This document shows positions 25,671 to 33,835 of a stretch of DNA of 64,000 bases, piece by piece; the stretch's first letter is position 1, and every line of letters begins with the position of its first letter. The stretch lies in contig NZ_JADQDF010000001.1 of assembly GCF_019263585.2 (NCBI RefSeq), positions 4,154,001 through 4,218,000 of the forward strand. The letters run 5' to 3'. The notes below the pieces were generated by a model that worked only from the letters and a program-made list of their open reading frames with translations, ran no database searches and was not told where the DNA came from. The position numbers were made by a program, and so were the translations under genes. Origin of the DNA: Pseudonocardia oceani. Its GTDB lineage: Bacteria > Actinomycetota > Actinomycetes > Mycobacteriales > Pseudonocardiaceae.

Positions 25671-26597
25671 GTGGACCTCTTGCGGCTCGTGACCGAGGCG
25701 GCGCTGGCGTCACCGTGGCTGCTCGCGGTGATCGTGGGGATGGCGGTCGTCGACGCCCTGCTGCCCGTGGTGCCCAGCGAGGCCCTGATCATCGCCGCCG
25801 GGGTGTCGGCGGTGACCGGGGAGCAGAACCTGCTCGCGGTGATCGCGGCGGCGGCGTTCGGCTCGTTCCTCGGCGAGTGCGCGGGCTACCTCATCGGGCG
25901 CGCCGTCGGCCCGGCCGTACGGGGCCGCTACGCCGCCCACGGCAGCCGGGCCGAGAACTACGACCGCGCCGCGCGGCTGCTGCACCGCCGCGGCGGCACC
26001 GTCCTGCTGACGGCCCGCTTCCTGCCGGCCGGGCGCACGGTGGCGACGCTCGCGGCCGGCGCCACCGGCTACCCGGCGTCGCGGTTCGTGGCCTTCACCG
26101 CGCCGGGGACCGTGCTGTCGGCGTCGTGGTCGGCGCTGCTGGGGTTCGTCGGCGGGGCGGCGTTCGCGCACGACACCGTGACCGCGCTGCTCGTCGGGTT
26201 CGGCTTCGCCACGGCCGTCGGGTTCGTGGTCGAGGGGGTGCGGCGGCTGCGGGTGCTGCTGCGCGACCGGGCGGCCGCGACTCGGGCCCGCACGGCTCAG
26301 GACGCCGTGAACACCACCGAGTGGTACCCGGTCGCGCCGTCGGGCAGCACGTCGGCGCGCTCCTCGGTCTGGGTCGTACCGTCGGCGTCGGTGGCCCGGA
26401 CGGCCACGACATGGGAGCCGGGGGCGACGTCGACGCTGGTGCGCCACATGCGCCAGGTGCGTCCGCCGACCTCGGTGGCGAGCTCCGCGTCGGCCCACGG
26501 CCCGTCGTCGAGGCGGACCTCGACGCGGCTGATGCCCCGCGGCGGCGACCAGGCGATTCCGGCGACGGCGACGCGGCCGGCGGGCGCGCTGCCGTAG
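25671..26597 (+). CDS. DedA-family membrane protein with anomalous C-terminal extension
   Basis: The first ~205 residues are a DedA/SNARE-associated protein. The re-entrant signature region runs VVPSEALIIAAGV and FLGECAGYLIGR, then LTARFLPAGRTVATLAAG with the conserved Arg, and three more hydrophobic segments. DedA proteins are thought to flip undecaprenyl phosphate or phospholipids. After about codon 209 the frame continues for ~100 more codons. This tail lies wholly antisense to the oxidoreductase gene and has shadow-like composition, so a natural stop seems to have been lost. GTG at 25671 is preferred; a GTG at 25644 is possible. Confidence 0.78.
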   Translation: MDLLRLVTEAALASPWLLAVIVGMAVVDALLPVVPSEALIIAAGVSAVTGEQNLLAVIAAAAFGSFLGECAGYLIGRAVGPAVRGRYAAHGSRAENYDRAARLLHRRGGTVLLTARFLPAGRTVATLAAGATGYPASRFVAFTAPGTVLSASWSALLGFVGGAAFAHDTVTALLVGFGFATAVGFVVEGVRRLRVLLRDRAAATRARTAQDAVNTTEWYPVAPSGSTSARSSVWVVPSASVARTATTWEPGATSTLVRHMRQVRPPTSVASSASAHGPSSRRTSTRLMPRGGDQAIPATATRPAGALP

Positions 26598-27862
26598 CCG
26601 CGGGGCGCGTCGATGCGCGACTGCGTCTTCACCGGCCCGCGCTCGCCCCACCCGCGCTGCAGCCAGTACGCCTGCTTCGCGCCGAACGTCGTGACCTCCA
26701 GGTCGGTGACCCACTTCGTCGCCGACACGTACCCGTAGAGCCCGGGCACGACCATCCGCACCGGGAAGCCGTGCTCGGGCGGCAGCGCCTCGCCGTTCAT
26801 GCCGACGGCGAGCAGCGCGCCGCGGTCGGGCTCGAGCAGGACGTCGACGGGCGTGCCCGCGGTCCACAGGCCGTCGCTGCTGGTGGAGAGCACCTGGTCG
26901 GCGCCGGGGGCGATGCCGGCCTCCAGCAGGATCGCGCGCAGGTCGACCCCGACGAAGTCGGCCGTGGAGACGTACTCGCCGCCGACCTCGTTGGACACGC
27001 AGATCATCGTGATCGTGCGCTCGACCAGGGGGCGGGCGAGCAGGTCGTCGAAGGTGAGGACGAGCTCGCGCCCGACCATGCCGTGGATCCGCAGCGACCA
27101 GTCCGCCGCGGTCTGCGTGGGGATCCGCAGGGCGGTGTCGATGCGGTAGAAGTCGGCGTTCGACGTGCGGAACGTCGGTGTGCCCTGGTCGGGGAACGCG
27201 GCACCGGCGGGGATCGCGGGGGCGTGCTCGGCCCGCGGCAGCCCGCGCAGGGCGGCCGTCACCTCGTCGCGGGAGCCGCTGAGCCGCCCGCCGAGGAGCT
27301 GGCCCAGCCCGCCGGCGGCGAGGGAGCCGAACGCGGCGGCGCCGAACGCGGCGGCCGACACTCCCGTGAGCACGGTCCGGCGGTCGGGGCCCGCGGTCGC
27401 CGGACGCGGCTGCGCGAGGGCGTGCAGGCGGCGCAGCACCAGGATCCCGGCGCCCGCGGAGGCGGCCGGGGCGAGCAGGTCGACGGGGGTGAACGAGGGG
27501 GAGAGGGCGACGGCGGCGAACCCGAGCAGGCCCAGTGCCGTGATCGCCCGCACGCCCGGCTGCGGCCGCGCCCGCGACGCGAGACCGGCCCCCGCGGCGG
27601 CCGCGACGAGCACCACGGCCATGCCGGCGAGCAGCACCGGCTTGTCGGCCGTGCCGAACGCCGACTTCGCGAACTCCACGAGCCACTGCGGCGCCAGCGC
27701 GATCGCGCCGTTGCCCACGGCGAGGAACGGCGACGACGCCGGCGACACCAGCCCGGCGACGAGGTGCCCGGCCCCCAGCGCGGCCGCGACGGAGAGCACG
27801 CCGACCAGCGCGGACGTGCGGCGCGGCAGGAGCGGGGTGCGGGGGGCGGTCGTGGTGCTCAC
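26297..27862 (-). CDS. Membrane-anchored molybdopterin-dependent oxidoreductase (sulfite-oxidase family)
   Basis: A 521-residue protein. Four to five N-terminal membrane helices (~15-145) precede a linker with a further hydrophobic stretch near 168-195. The SuOx/MsrP molybdopterin domain carries the Mo-ligating cysteine at about residue 288 in TMICVSNEVGG, with YGYVSATKWVTDLEV later. A dimerisation (Mo-co_dimer) domain ends the chain. The catalytic part should face outside. Electron acceptor and substrate (sulfite, methionine sulfoxide or other) are unknown. GTG or ATG at 27862 starts the protein. The 3' end lies within the over-long DedA frame. Confidence 0.88.
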   Translation of the reverse strand: MSTTTAPRTPLLPRRTSALVGVLSVAAALGAGHLVAGLVSPASSPFLAVGNGAIALAPQWLVEFAKSAFGTADKPVLLAGMAVVLVAAAAGAGLASRARPQPGVRAITALGLLGFAAVALSPSFTPVDLLAPAASAGAGILVLRRLHALAQPRPATAGPDRRTVLTGVSAAAFGAAAFGSLAAGGLGQLLGGRLSGSRDEVTAALRGLPRAEHAPAIPAGAAFPDQGTPTFRTSNADFYRIDTALRIPTQTAADWSLRIHGMVGRELVLTFDDLLARPLVERTITMICVSNEVGGEYVSTADFVGVDLRAILLEAGIAPGADQVLSTSSDGLWTAGTPVDVLLEPDRGALLAVGMNGEALPPEHGFPVRMVVPGLYGYVSATKWVTDLEVTTFGAKQAYWLQRGWGERGPVKTQSRIDAPRGYGSAPAGRVAVAGIAWSPPRGISRVEVRLDDGPWADAELATEVGGRTWRMWRTSVDVAPGSHVVAVRATDADGTTQTEERADVLPDGATGYHSVVFTAS

Positions 27863-27969
27863 CCCCTCATCCTCCTCCCGCGCGACGCGTCCTCGGCCCG
27901 CCGCGTCTTACGGATCAGTGGCGATAGGCTGCGCCCGACAGGCACGACAGTGAGTGGGGAGTACGCCGG

Positions 27970-28791
27970 ATGAGCGACGACAGGGGCCTCGACGACGCGC
28001 CCGCGATCCCGGACGTCGACCTGACCCGTCCGTCGATCGCCCGCGTCTACGACTACGTGCTCGGCGGCAAGGACCACTACGAGATCGACCGGCAGGTCTC
28101 CGCCGCCCTCTTCGGTGCGGTGCCCGAGACCAGCCAGCTCGCGCTGGACAACCGCAACCACCTGCGCCGCGCCGTCACCTGGCTGGTGCGCGAGGCCGGC
28201 ATCCGGCAGATCGTCGACCTCGGCTCGGGCCTGCCGACCGTGGGCAACGTGCACGCGATCGCGCACGCCGTCGACCCCTCGGTGCGCGTCGTCTACGTCG
28301 ACATCGACCCCATCGTGCTGGCGCACGGCCGCGCGCTGCTCGAGGACGACGACACCACCACCGTGATCCTCGGCGACGTCCGGGACATCGACGCGGTCTT
28401 CACCCACCCCTCGGTGGAGTCGCTGATCGACACCACGCAGCCGTTCGCGGTGCTCGCGGCCAGCATCCTGCACCACCTGTCCGACGACGAGGACCCGTAC
28501 GCGGTGGCCGCGGCGATCACGGCGAAGCTCAGCCCGGGCAGCTACGCGCTGTTCAGCAACTTCCTCGACGACGACGAGCCGCGCGCGAAGGCGCTGGAGC
28601 GCGCGTTCCTCGAGGGCGGCCTGGGCACCGGCCGGTTCCGCACCTGGGCCGAGCAGCAGCGGTTCTTCGAGGGCCTGGAGCTGGTGGAGCCGGGCCTGAC
28701 CTACGCCAACGACTGGCGCCCCGACGACCAGACCCCCACCGACAGCCCCACCCATACCCTCTACGCCGCGGGCGTGGGGCGGAAGGCGTAG
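27970..28791 (+). CDS. SAM-dependent methyltransferase, Methyltransf_19 (PF04672) family
   Basis: A 273-residue protein. It opens with the family-specific RPSIARVYDYVLGGKDHYEID, then has QIVDLGSGLPT (motif I, SAM glycine-rich loop), VVYVDIDPIV (acidic residue for SAM ribose) and ILHHLSDDEDP. This family is almost confined to actinobacteria, often in many copies, and has no settled substrate. A GATAGGCT hexamer region at about 27922 may be its -10. It is convergent with an XRE-DUF5753 regulator, a frequent neighbour type for the family. Confidence 0.9.
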   Translation: MSDDRGLDDAPAIPDVDLTRPSIARVYDYVLGGKDHYEIDRQVSAALFGAVPETSQLALDNRNHLRRAVTWLVREAGIRQIVDLGSGLPTVGNVHAIAHAVDPSVRVVYVDIDPIVLAHGRALLEDDDTTTVILGDVRDIDAVFTHPSVESLIDTTQPFAVLAASILHHLSDDEDPYAVAAAITAKLSPGSYALFSNFLDDDEPRAKALERAFLEGGLGTGRFRTWAEQQRFFEGLELVEPGLTYANDWRPDDQTPTDSPTHTLYAAGVGRKA

Positions 28792-28810
28792 CAGTCCGGA
28801 GCAGCGCCGG

Positions 28811-29698
28811 TCAGGAGTACAGGCGCTCGATCAGGTCCGTGAGGGCCTGGCGGGTGTCGCGCGGCGTGAGGGCCTGGACCACCAGACGCTCCCAGACGCC
28901 GAGGTAGTCCTCCACCTCGGAGCGCTTGTCGAGGTAGATCGCGCTGTTGAGCTGCTCGAGGTAGACCACGTCGGGCAGGTCGGTCTCGGCGAAGCGCAGG
29001 ATCGAGAACGGGCCGCCCGCGGCGGGGTGGCTGCCCGCGGTGAACGGCAGCAGCTGGATCGTCACGTTCGGCCAGCGGCTGGCCTCGAGCAGGTGCTCGA
29101 GCTGCCCGCGCATGACGGCGGGGGAGCCGTAGGCCCGGCTGACGGCGGCCTCGTCGAGCACGGCCCACAGCTGCGGGGCGTCGGGCTGGCGGAGCATCTT
29201 CTGGCGCGCCATGCGCAGCTGCACGCGCTGGTCGACGTCGGCGGGCGGGGCGCCGCGGTGCCCGAGCAGGACGACGGTGCGCGCGTACTCCTCGGTCTGC
29301 AGCAGCCCGGGCACGAACTGGAGCTCGAACCCGCGGATGACCTGCGCGGCCTGCTCCAGGCGCAGGTACATCTCGAACCAGCTGGGCAGGACGTCGCTGT
29401 GCTGCTGCCACCAGCCGCGGGCGTTCGCCCGGGTGGCGAGGCCGCGGTAGCCCTCGCGCTCGGCCGGGTCGGTGACGCCGTAGAGGGTGAGCAGGTCGAG
29501 GACGTCGCGCTCCTTGCAGCCCACGCGTCCCAGCTCCAGGCGGCTGATCTTCGCGCTGGAGGCGCGGATCGCGTCGCCGGCGACCTCGCGGGTGATGCCG
29601 TGGGCCTCGCGCAGCCGGCGCAGCTGCGTTCCCAGCAGGATGCGCAGGACGGTGGGGCCGCCCTGGTCGGGTACGCCGGGTGGTGTCGCAGTGCTCAC
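28811..29698 (-). CDS. XRE-family regulator with DUF5753 domain
   Basis: A 295-residue protein. The helix-turn-helix (RRLREAHGITREVAGDAIRAS through SKISRLELG) occupies residues ~25-75 and the DUF5753 domain follows with FVPGLLQTEEYARTV and LDEAAVSRAYGS. These streptomycete-type proteins (WhiJ-like) often sit beside a short DUF397 gene; none is seen here. They affect development or secondary metabolism in some hosts. GTG at 29698 is the start. Its own upstream region shows AT-richer sequence (ATCACACTCAGCATAG) that may hold the promoter. Confidence 0.9.
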   Translation of the reverse strand: MSTATPPGVPDQGGPTVLRILLGTQLRRLREAHGITREVAGDAIRASSAKISRLELGRVGCKERDVLDLLTLYGVTDPAEREGYRGLATRANARGWWQQHSDVLPSWFEMYLRLEQAAQVIRGFELQFVPGLLQTEEYARTVVLLGHRGAPPADVDQRVQLRMARQKMLRQPDAPQLWAVLDEAAVSRAYGSPAVMRGQLEHLLEASRWPNVTIQLLPFTAGSHPAAGGPFSILRFAETDLPDVVYLEQLNSAIYLDKRSEVEDYLGVWERLVVQALTPRDTRQALTDLIERLYS

Positions 29699-29740
29699 AG
29701 GTGCCCCCCCATCACACTCAGCATAGACGCCGTCACCCGT

Positions 29741-30379
29741 TCAGCGCGGCTGCCCGTGCCCGTCGAGGGCGCGGGCGACGCGGGCGATCTCCGCGGCGTC
29801 CAGCGTCCGGGGCGGGAGACCCGTGGACAGCGCGCGCAGCGCCACGTCGCACACGTACTCCAGGTACCCGGCCCGGTCCAGCGCCCCCTCGACGGCCGGG
29901 GCGACGAGCACGGCGCCGTGGTTGGCCATCAGCGCGGCGGTGCGGCCGGCCATCGCGCCGAGCACGTGCGCGGCCAGCTCGGGCGTCCCGAACGTCGCGT
30001 AGGGGGCCACGCGCACCGCGCCGCCGAAGAACGCGGCGTAGTAGTGCGTCAGCGGCACCTCGCCGACGACGGTGGACAGCGCCGTCGACGCCGGGGCGTG
30101 CGTGTGGAGCACGACCTCGCCGTCGCGGGCGCCCTCGCGGGTGTGCAGCAGGACGTGCAGCGCGAGCTCGGAGGTGGGGCGCAGCGGGGCGTCGATCGCG
30201 GTGCCGTCGAGGGCGTGCAGGCCGATCACCTCCGGCGTCAGCGACGCGTAGTCGACGCCCGAGGGGGACACGGCGATCGTGTCGCCGTCGCGCACCGAGA
30301 CGTTGCCCGCGGTGCCGACGACGAGCCCGCGCGCGACCAGGCCCCGGCAGAGGTCGACGACGGCGGCGCGGGCGCTCAC
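29741..30379 (-). CDS. Class II aldolase/adducin-family protein
   Basis: A 212-residue class II aldolase: GTAGNVSVRDGD (phosphate-binding region), SPSGVDY, a metal-binding HTHAPAS pair and the later MANHGAVLV His. It is most like L-fuculose-1-phosphate or related aldolases and dehydratases, which use Zn2+ to split or dehydrate sugar phosphates. The substrate is unknown. GTG at 30379 overlaps the yibE/F stop (GTGA), so the two genes are co-translated. That pairing of aldolase with a YibE/F membrane protein has no obvious functional reason. Confidence 0.87.
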   Translation of the reverse strand: MSARAAVVDLCRGLVARGLVVGTAGNVSVRDGDTIAVSPSGVDYASLTPEVIGLHALDGTAIDAPLRPTSELALHVLLHTREGARDGEVVLHTHAPASTALSTVVGEVPLTHYYAAFFGGAVRVAPYATFGTPELAAHVLGAMAGRTAALMANHGAVLVAPAVEGALDRAGYLEYVCDVALRALSTGLPPRTLDAAEIARVARALDGHGQPR

Positions 30380-31623
30380 CGAGCGTCCGCGGTGAGACGC
30401 CCGCGCGTGGACACGGCCACGGCCAGCGCCGTCGTCAGCGGGACCGAGGCGACGAGCCCGATGCTGCCGACCAGCGTCCGGACGATCTCGGTGGCGATGA
30501 CCTGGCTGGTCAGCGTGCTCGCCAGCCCGCGCTGGGCCACGCTGAACAGCAGCAGCAGGGGCAGCGCGGCGCCCGCGTAGGCGAGGACGAGCGTGTTCAC
30601 CGCCGACGCCACGTGGTCGCGCCCGATCCGCATGGCCGAGGTGAACAGGGCGCCCGGGCGCAGGGTCGGGTCGGCGGCGCGCAGCTCCCAGACCGCGCTG
30701 GTCTGGGTGACGGTGACGTCGTCGAGCGCGCCCAGCGCGCCGATCATCAGCCCGGCGAGCACGAGCCCGCGCCCGTCGACGGCGGTGCCGAGGCTGTTGG
30801 CCAGGCTCGCGGTGTCCTCGTCGGCACCGGTGAGGCGGGCCGCGGCGGCGAACGCGACGCCGAGCACGCCGATGAGCACCAGGCTGCCGAACGTCCCGAG
30901 CACGGCGGTGGAGGTGCGCGAGGAGATGCCGTGGGTGAGGTAGAGCGCGCAGAACATGATCGCGGTGCAGCCGACGACGGCGACGAGCAGCGGGTCGCGC
31001 CCGGCCAGGATCGCGGGCAGCACGAACCCGACGAGCACGACGCCGGTGAGCACCAGCGAGCCGAGCGCCGCGAGCCCCCGGAACCGGCCCAGCGCCACCA
31101 CGGCCGCCGCGAACAGCAGCGCCAGCACGAGCAGCGGGACGCCGCGCTCGAAGTCGACGATCTGGTAGGAGTCGGGGTCGCCCGGGTCGCCGTCGAGGGA
31201 GAGCTGCACGGCGTCGCCGGTGGTGAACGGGGCGACGCCGCGCACGACCGACACGAGCGTCACGATGCTCGACCCCGCCGCCGGGCCGCCGTCCAGGCGC
31301 ACGGTGAGCGCCGCGCAGCCGCCGTCGCCCTCGCCGGGGGAGCAGTCGCTCTGCGCGGTGGCCGTGACGGTGCCGGGCACGCGCGGCACGGCCGCGGCGC
31401 CGTCGAGCGGCTGCGCCGGCTGGTAGGGGAACAGCAGGACGATCCCCACGAGCGTGGCGAGCGCGGCCGGCACGAGGAGCGCGGCGATGGCCAGGCGGAC
31501 GCGGCGGTCGGCGCCGGGCGGCGGGCCGTGGCCGTGGCCGTGCGTCGCGGGCTGCGCCCGGTGCGGGCCGGTGCGGGTGGCGCCGCTGCTGCGGTGGCGG
31601 GGCCCGTGCCGGGGGGAGCTCAT
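30376..31623 (-). CDS. YibE/F-family membrane protein
   Basis: A 415-residue polytopic protein. The His/Arg-rich cytoplasmic N-terminus (~50 residues; THGHGHGP) leads into a first helix and an extracytoplasmic beta-rich section with two cysteines. At least seven helices follow, with the YibE/F core patterns IGALGALDDVTVTQTSAVWEL and RIGRDHVASAVNTLVLAYAGA. Function is unestablished; the charged in-membrane DDVTVTQ and GRDH motifs suggest transport. ATG at 31623 is chosen because GGGAGG precedes it. Confidence 0.88.
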   Translation of the reverse strand: MSSPRHGPRHRSSGATRTGPHRAQPATHGHGHGPPPGADRRVRLAIAALLVPAALATLVGIVLLFPYQPAQPLDGAAAVPRVPGTVTATAQSDCSPGEGDGGCAALTVRLDGGPAAGSSIVTLVSVVRGVAPFTTGDAVQLSLDGDPGDPDSYQIVDFERGVPLLVLALLFAAAVVALGRFRGLAALGSLVLTGVVLVGFVLPAILAGRDPLLVAVVGCTAIMFCALYLTHGISSRTSTAVLGTFGSLVLIGVLGVAFAAAARLTGADEDTASLANSLGTAVDGRGLVLAGLMIGALGALDDVTVTQTSAVWELRAADPTLRPGALFTSAMRIGRDHVASAVNTLVLAYAGAALPLLLLFSVAQRGLASTLTSQVIATEIVRTLVGSIGLVASVPLTTALAVAVSTRGRLTADAR

Positions 31624-31698
31624 GGCGTGATCCTCCCGTGACCACCGCGCGGGCCCGGTCGGGGGAGGACCTCCCAATTGACATTCGACGTGCGCATA

Positions 31699-32005
31699 TC
31701 ACGATTTCTCGTGCAGGTGCCCGTCGACCAGCCGGTAGTGGCGCTCGCGGTCGTGCCGCTCGCCGGTGACCAGCCGCGCGGCCCGCAGCACCCGCAGGTG
31801 CTGCGACACCAGCGGTCGGCGCACCCCGAGCGCCTCGACCAGCTCGCCGACCGACCGACCGACCGACCGAGCGCGGCGCCTGCGCCAGCTGCATCACGAT
31901 GGCCGGGCGCACCTCGGTGGCGAGGGCCTTGAACAGCTCCGTCGCGTCGGTCACCGCGGCGGCGGCGCGCGCCGGCGGCGGAGGCGGCGCTGCGGCGGCG
32001 GTCAT
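31699..32005 (-). pseudogene. ArsR-family regulator, out of frame at a (TCGG)6 microsatellite
   Basis: From ATG 32005 the protein begins normally and includes ATELFKALATEVRPAIVMQL, the ArsR dimer helix. The frame is lost in the run of six TCGG units. In the other frame the wing helix-turn-helix continues intact: GELVEALGVRRPLVSQHLRV, then TGERHDRERHYRLVDGHLHE and a stop at 31701-31699. Span 307 bases; removing one four-base unit gives 303, exactly 100 codons plus stop. Five (or two) units would thus encode a complete ArsR repressor, so this may be a phase-variable ON/OFF gene in its OFF state. No metal-site cysteines are obvious. Confidence 0.75.
31847..31870. repeat. (CCGA)6 tetranucleotide microsatellite
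   Basis: Six perfect CCGA units (TCGG on the coding strand) lie inside the arsR-like coding region, between the dimer helix and the DNA-binding domain. Four-base units change the frame on each slip; only 2, 5, 8 and so on units keep it open. Confidence 0.9.
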
Positions 32006-32020
32006 GGTCGGACGTCAGTG

Positions 32021-32030
32021 GATGCGCATC
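32021..32030. promoter_or_regulatory. GATGCGCATC palindrome upstream of the arsR-like gene
   Basis: A perfect 10-base palindrome lies in the 32-base gap between the SIMPL gene stop and the ArsR-like start. A related ATATGCGCACGT lies just after the ArsR-like stop, before yibE/F. They could be ArsR-type operators, but the sites are short and the assignment is tentative. Confidence 0.3.
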
Positions 32031-32037
32031 TGTCGAC

Positions 32038-32748
32038 TCAACCGATCGCGCGAACGACCTCCACGACGACCGTGACGTCCTGGGTGCCCGGCAGCAGCGG
32101 CACCGCCGACGCCTGCTCGGCCGCCGCCCCATCGGCCGCGGCGAAGGGCTGCGGCCCGGCCTCGACCGGGATCTCGGTGATCGAGAGCAGCCCGCCGGGG
32201 GAGGCGCCGGCGGCCTGCGCCATCTCCGCGATCTGGGCCTCGGCCCGGCGCACCGCGTCGGCGCGGGCGGCCGCGCGCTGCTCGGCGTCGTCGTCGAGGG
32301 AGAAGGTGATCTGCTGCACCCGCACGGCGTCGCCCGCCGCCTGCGCCGCCGCGTCGATCAGGGCGCCCGCGCCGGCGAGGTCGCGCAGCACCGCCGTGAC
32401 CTGGTTGCTCACCTCGTAGCCGCTGATCGTGCCGCCGTCGGCGTAGGTCGGGTAGATCGACAGACCGCTGGTGCGCAGGTCCTCGGGCGCGACCCCGCTC
32501 CCGCGCAGCACCTCGATCAGCGCCGTCGCCCGGGCGGTGTTGTCCTTCAGCGCGGCCGCGGCGGCGGGGCCGTTCGTGGCGACACCGAGCACGACCGTCA
32601 CGGTGTCGGGGGTGCCGCTCACCGTGCCCACACCGCGTGCGGAGATGCCGGGCGGCGCGGCGGCCGGGCCGGTCGCCGTGGCGGGTGCGGCGCAGCCGGC
32701 GAGGGCGAGGGCGAGGGCGACCGCGGTGAGGGTGAGTGCGCGCTTCAT
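32038..32748 (-). CDS. SIMPL-domain lipoprotein
   Basis: A 236-residue lipoprotein: the signal peptide ends at LAGC (Cys19), and the rest is a SIMPL/DUF541 domain that starts ISARGVGTVSGTPDTVTV. It includes VTNGPAAAAALKDNTARA and IYPTYADGGTISGYEVSN, the usual family landmarks. Related periplasmic proteins (YggE, BP26) form channel-like oligomers and are linked with oxidative stress, but the function is unsettled. ATG at 32748 is chosen because the lipoprotein signal begins there; upstream codons belong to a decayed transporter. It is intact in an otherwise broken neighbourhood. Confidence 0.88.
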   Translation of the reverse strand: MKRALTLTAVALALALAGCAAPATATGPAAAPPGISARGVGTVSGTPDTVTVVLGVATNGPAAAAALKDNTARATALIEVLRGSGVAPEDLRTSGLSIYPTYADGGTISGYEVSNQVTAVLRDLAGAGALIDAAAQAAGDAVRVQQITFSLDDDAEQRAAARADAVRRAEAQIAEMAQAAGASPGGLLSITEIPVEAGPQPFAAADGAAAEQASAVPLLPGTQDVTVVVEVVRAIG

Positions 32749-32778
32749 GCGGGGAGGACGGAACGGGCGCTGATCCGG

Positions 32779-33128
32779 TTGCACGCGGCCCGCACGCATC
32801 AGCGCGGGTGCGGCGTCGTCGGCGACCACGGCGCGGAAGACCGGCGTCTTCTCGACCCGCGAGCGGGCGAACAGCCCCGGCGCCAGCAGCACGGCGCGGA
32901 GCAGCGCAGGACCACCAGCAGCACCGGCGCGAGCGCGCCGATCTGGGCCGGGGTGGGCAGCAGGCCGATGAGGATGCTGGCCACACCCAGCAGCGTCATT
33001 TTCGTGACCAGCATCTTCTCGCGGGCCAGGCGGTCACCGATGTGGCCGAACAGGATGCCGCCGAGCGGGCGGGCCAGGTGGTACCCGATCACGCTGCCGA
33101 GGTGACCGGACGGCGCGGCGCGGCGCAG
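32779..33128 (-). pseudogene. Remnant of an MHS-type major-facilitator transporter
   Basis: One frame carries VIGYHLARPLGGILFGHIGD then a helix with TLLGVASILIGLLPTPAQIG. This is the conserved loop 2-3 and helix region of metabolite:H+ symporters (family consensus ARPLGG...FGHxGDRxGRKxML). The next recognisable piece, LLAPGLFARSRVEKTPVFRA, lies in another frame near 32892-32840 and corresponds to the end of the central loop. Most membrane helices are missing. It is a deletion-and-frameshift relic. Confidence 0.7.
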
Positions 33129-33262
33129 CTGCGGGGTGGTCGGGCGGGTGCGGTCATCGGGCGGCCTCGCGTAGGTCGGTCCACGTCACGCGCAAGAGTG
33201 GGCAGCCTTGTCGACGACCGTCAACAGAACGCCCAGCGTTCGGCCGCGGATAGGCTGCCCGC

Positions 33263-33835
33263 GTGGGAGAGGAGCGCGACGGCAGCCGCCCGCAGACCGT
33301 GCTGCTGGCCCTCCTCGGCGCGTACGCGGTGGGCCGCGACGTGCGGGTGGCGACGGGCGGGGTGCTGGAGCTGCTGCGCCGGGCCGAGGTGTCCGAGCAG
33401 GCGGCGCGCTCGACGCTCAGCGGATGGCGCGCCGCGGGCTGCTCGACCGCACCCGCCGCGGCCGGGAGGTCTACCTCGGGCTCACCCCGCTCGCCGAGCG
33501 CGTGCTGTCCGACGGCGGCGAGCGGATGTGGCGCACGGGGGCCCGGTCAACGACGGGTGGGACGGCACCTGGACGCTGCTGTCCTACTCGCTGCCCGGCT
33601 CCTGGACCCGGCAGCGCCACGCCCTGCGCGCCCGGCTGGTGTGGGCGGGGTTCGGGTCGCCGACTGGCTGCGCGCGATCCGGCAGGACCCGCGGTTGCCG
33701 GTCGGGCACCTCCCGGCGTCGTGGCCCGCTTCCGCGGCGCACGCGCTGTTCCTGCGGCGCCACGGCGAGGTCGCGCCGGAGGCGGCCCGGGTGGCGGCGG
33801 AGATCCTGAGGTCGGTGCCGGCGGGCGTCAGCTGA
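33263..33835 (+). pseudogene. Frame-broken PaaX-family regulator
   Basis: Segments of one PaaX-like protein appear in successive frames. The order is VLLALLGAYAVGRDVRVATG to ARSTLS; then MARRGLLDRTRRGREVYLGL with SDGGERMWR; then NDGWDGTWTLLSYSLPGS to LVWAGFGS; then DPRLPVGHLPASWP to the stop at 33835. At least three frame changes rule out a functional product. PaaX proteins repress aromatic-acid CoA pathways on binding CoA thioesters. The GTG at 33263 lies just after a TAGGCT (-10-like) hexamer. The relic may once have controlled the aromatic operon to its right. Confidence 0.75.

Noticed and set aside
29741..32005. A single 754-codon frame joining an ArsR N-terminus to a class II aldolase
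   Set aside because: The middle is antisense-like sequence of yibE/F. The join is an artefact of the arsR frame loss at the TCGG repeat; the aldolase has its own GTG at 30379 overlapping the yibE/F stop.
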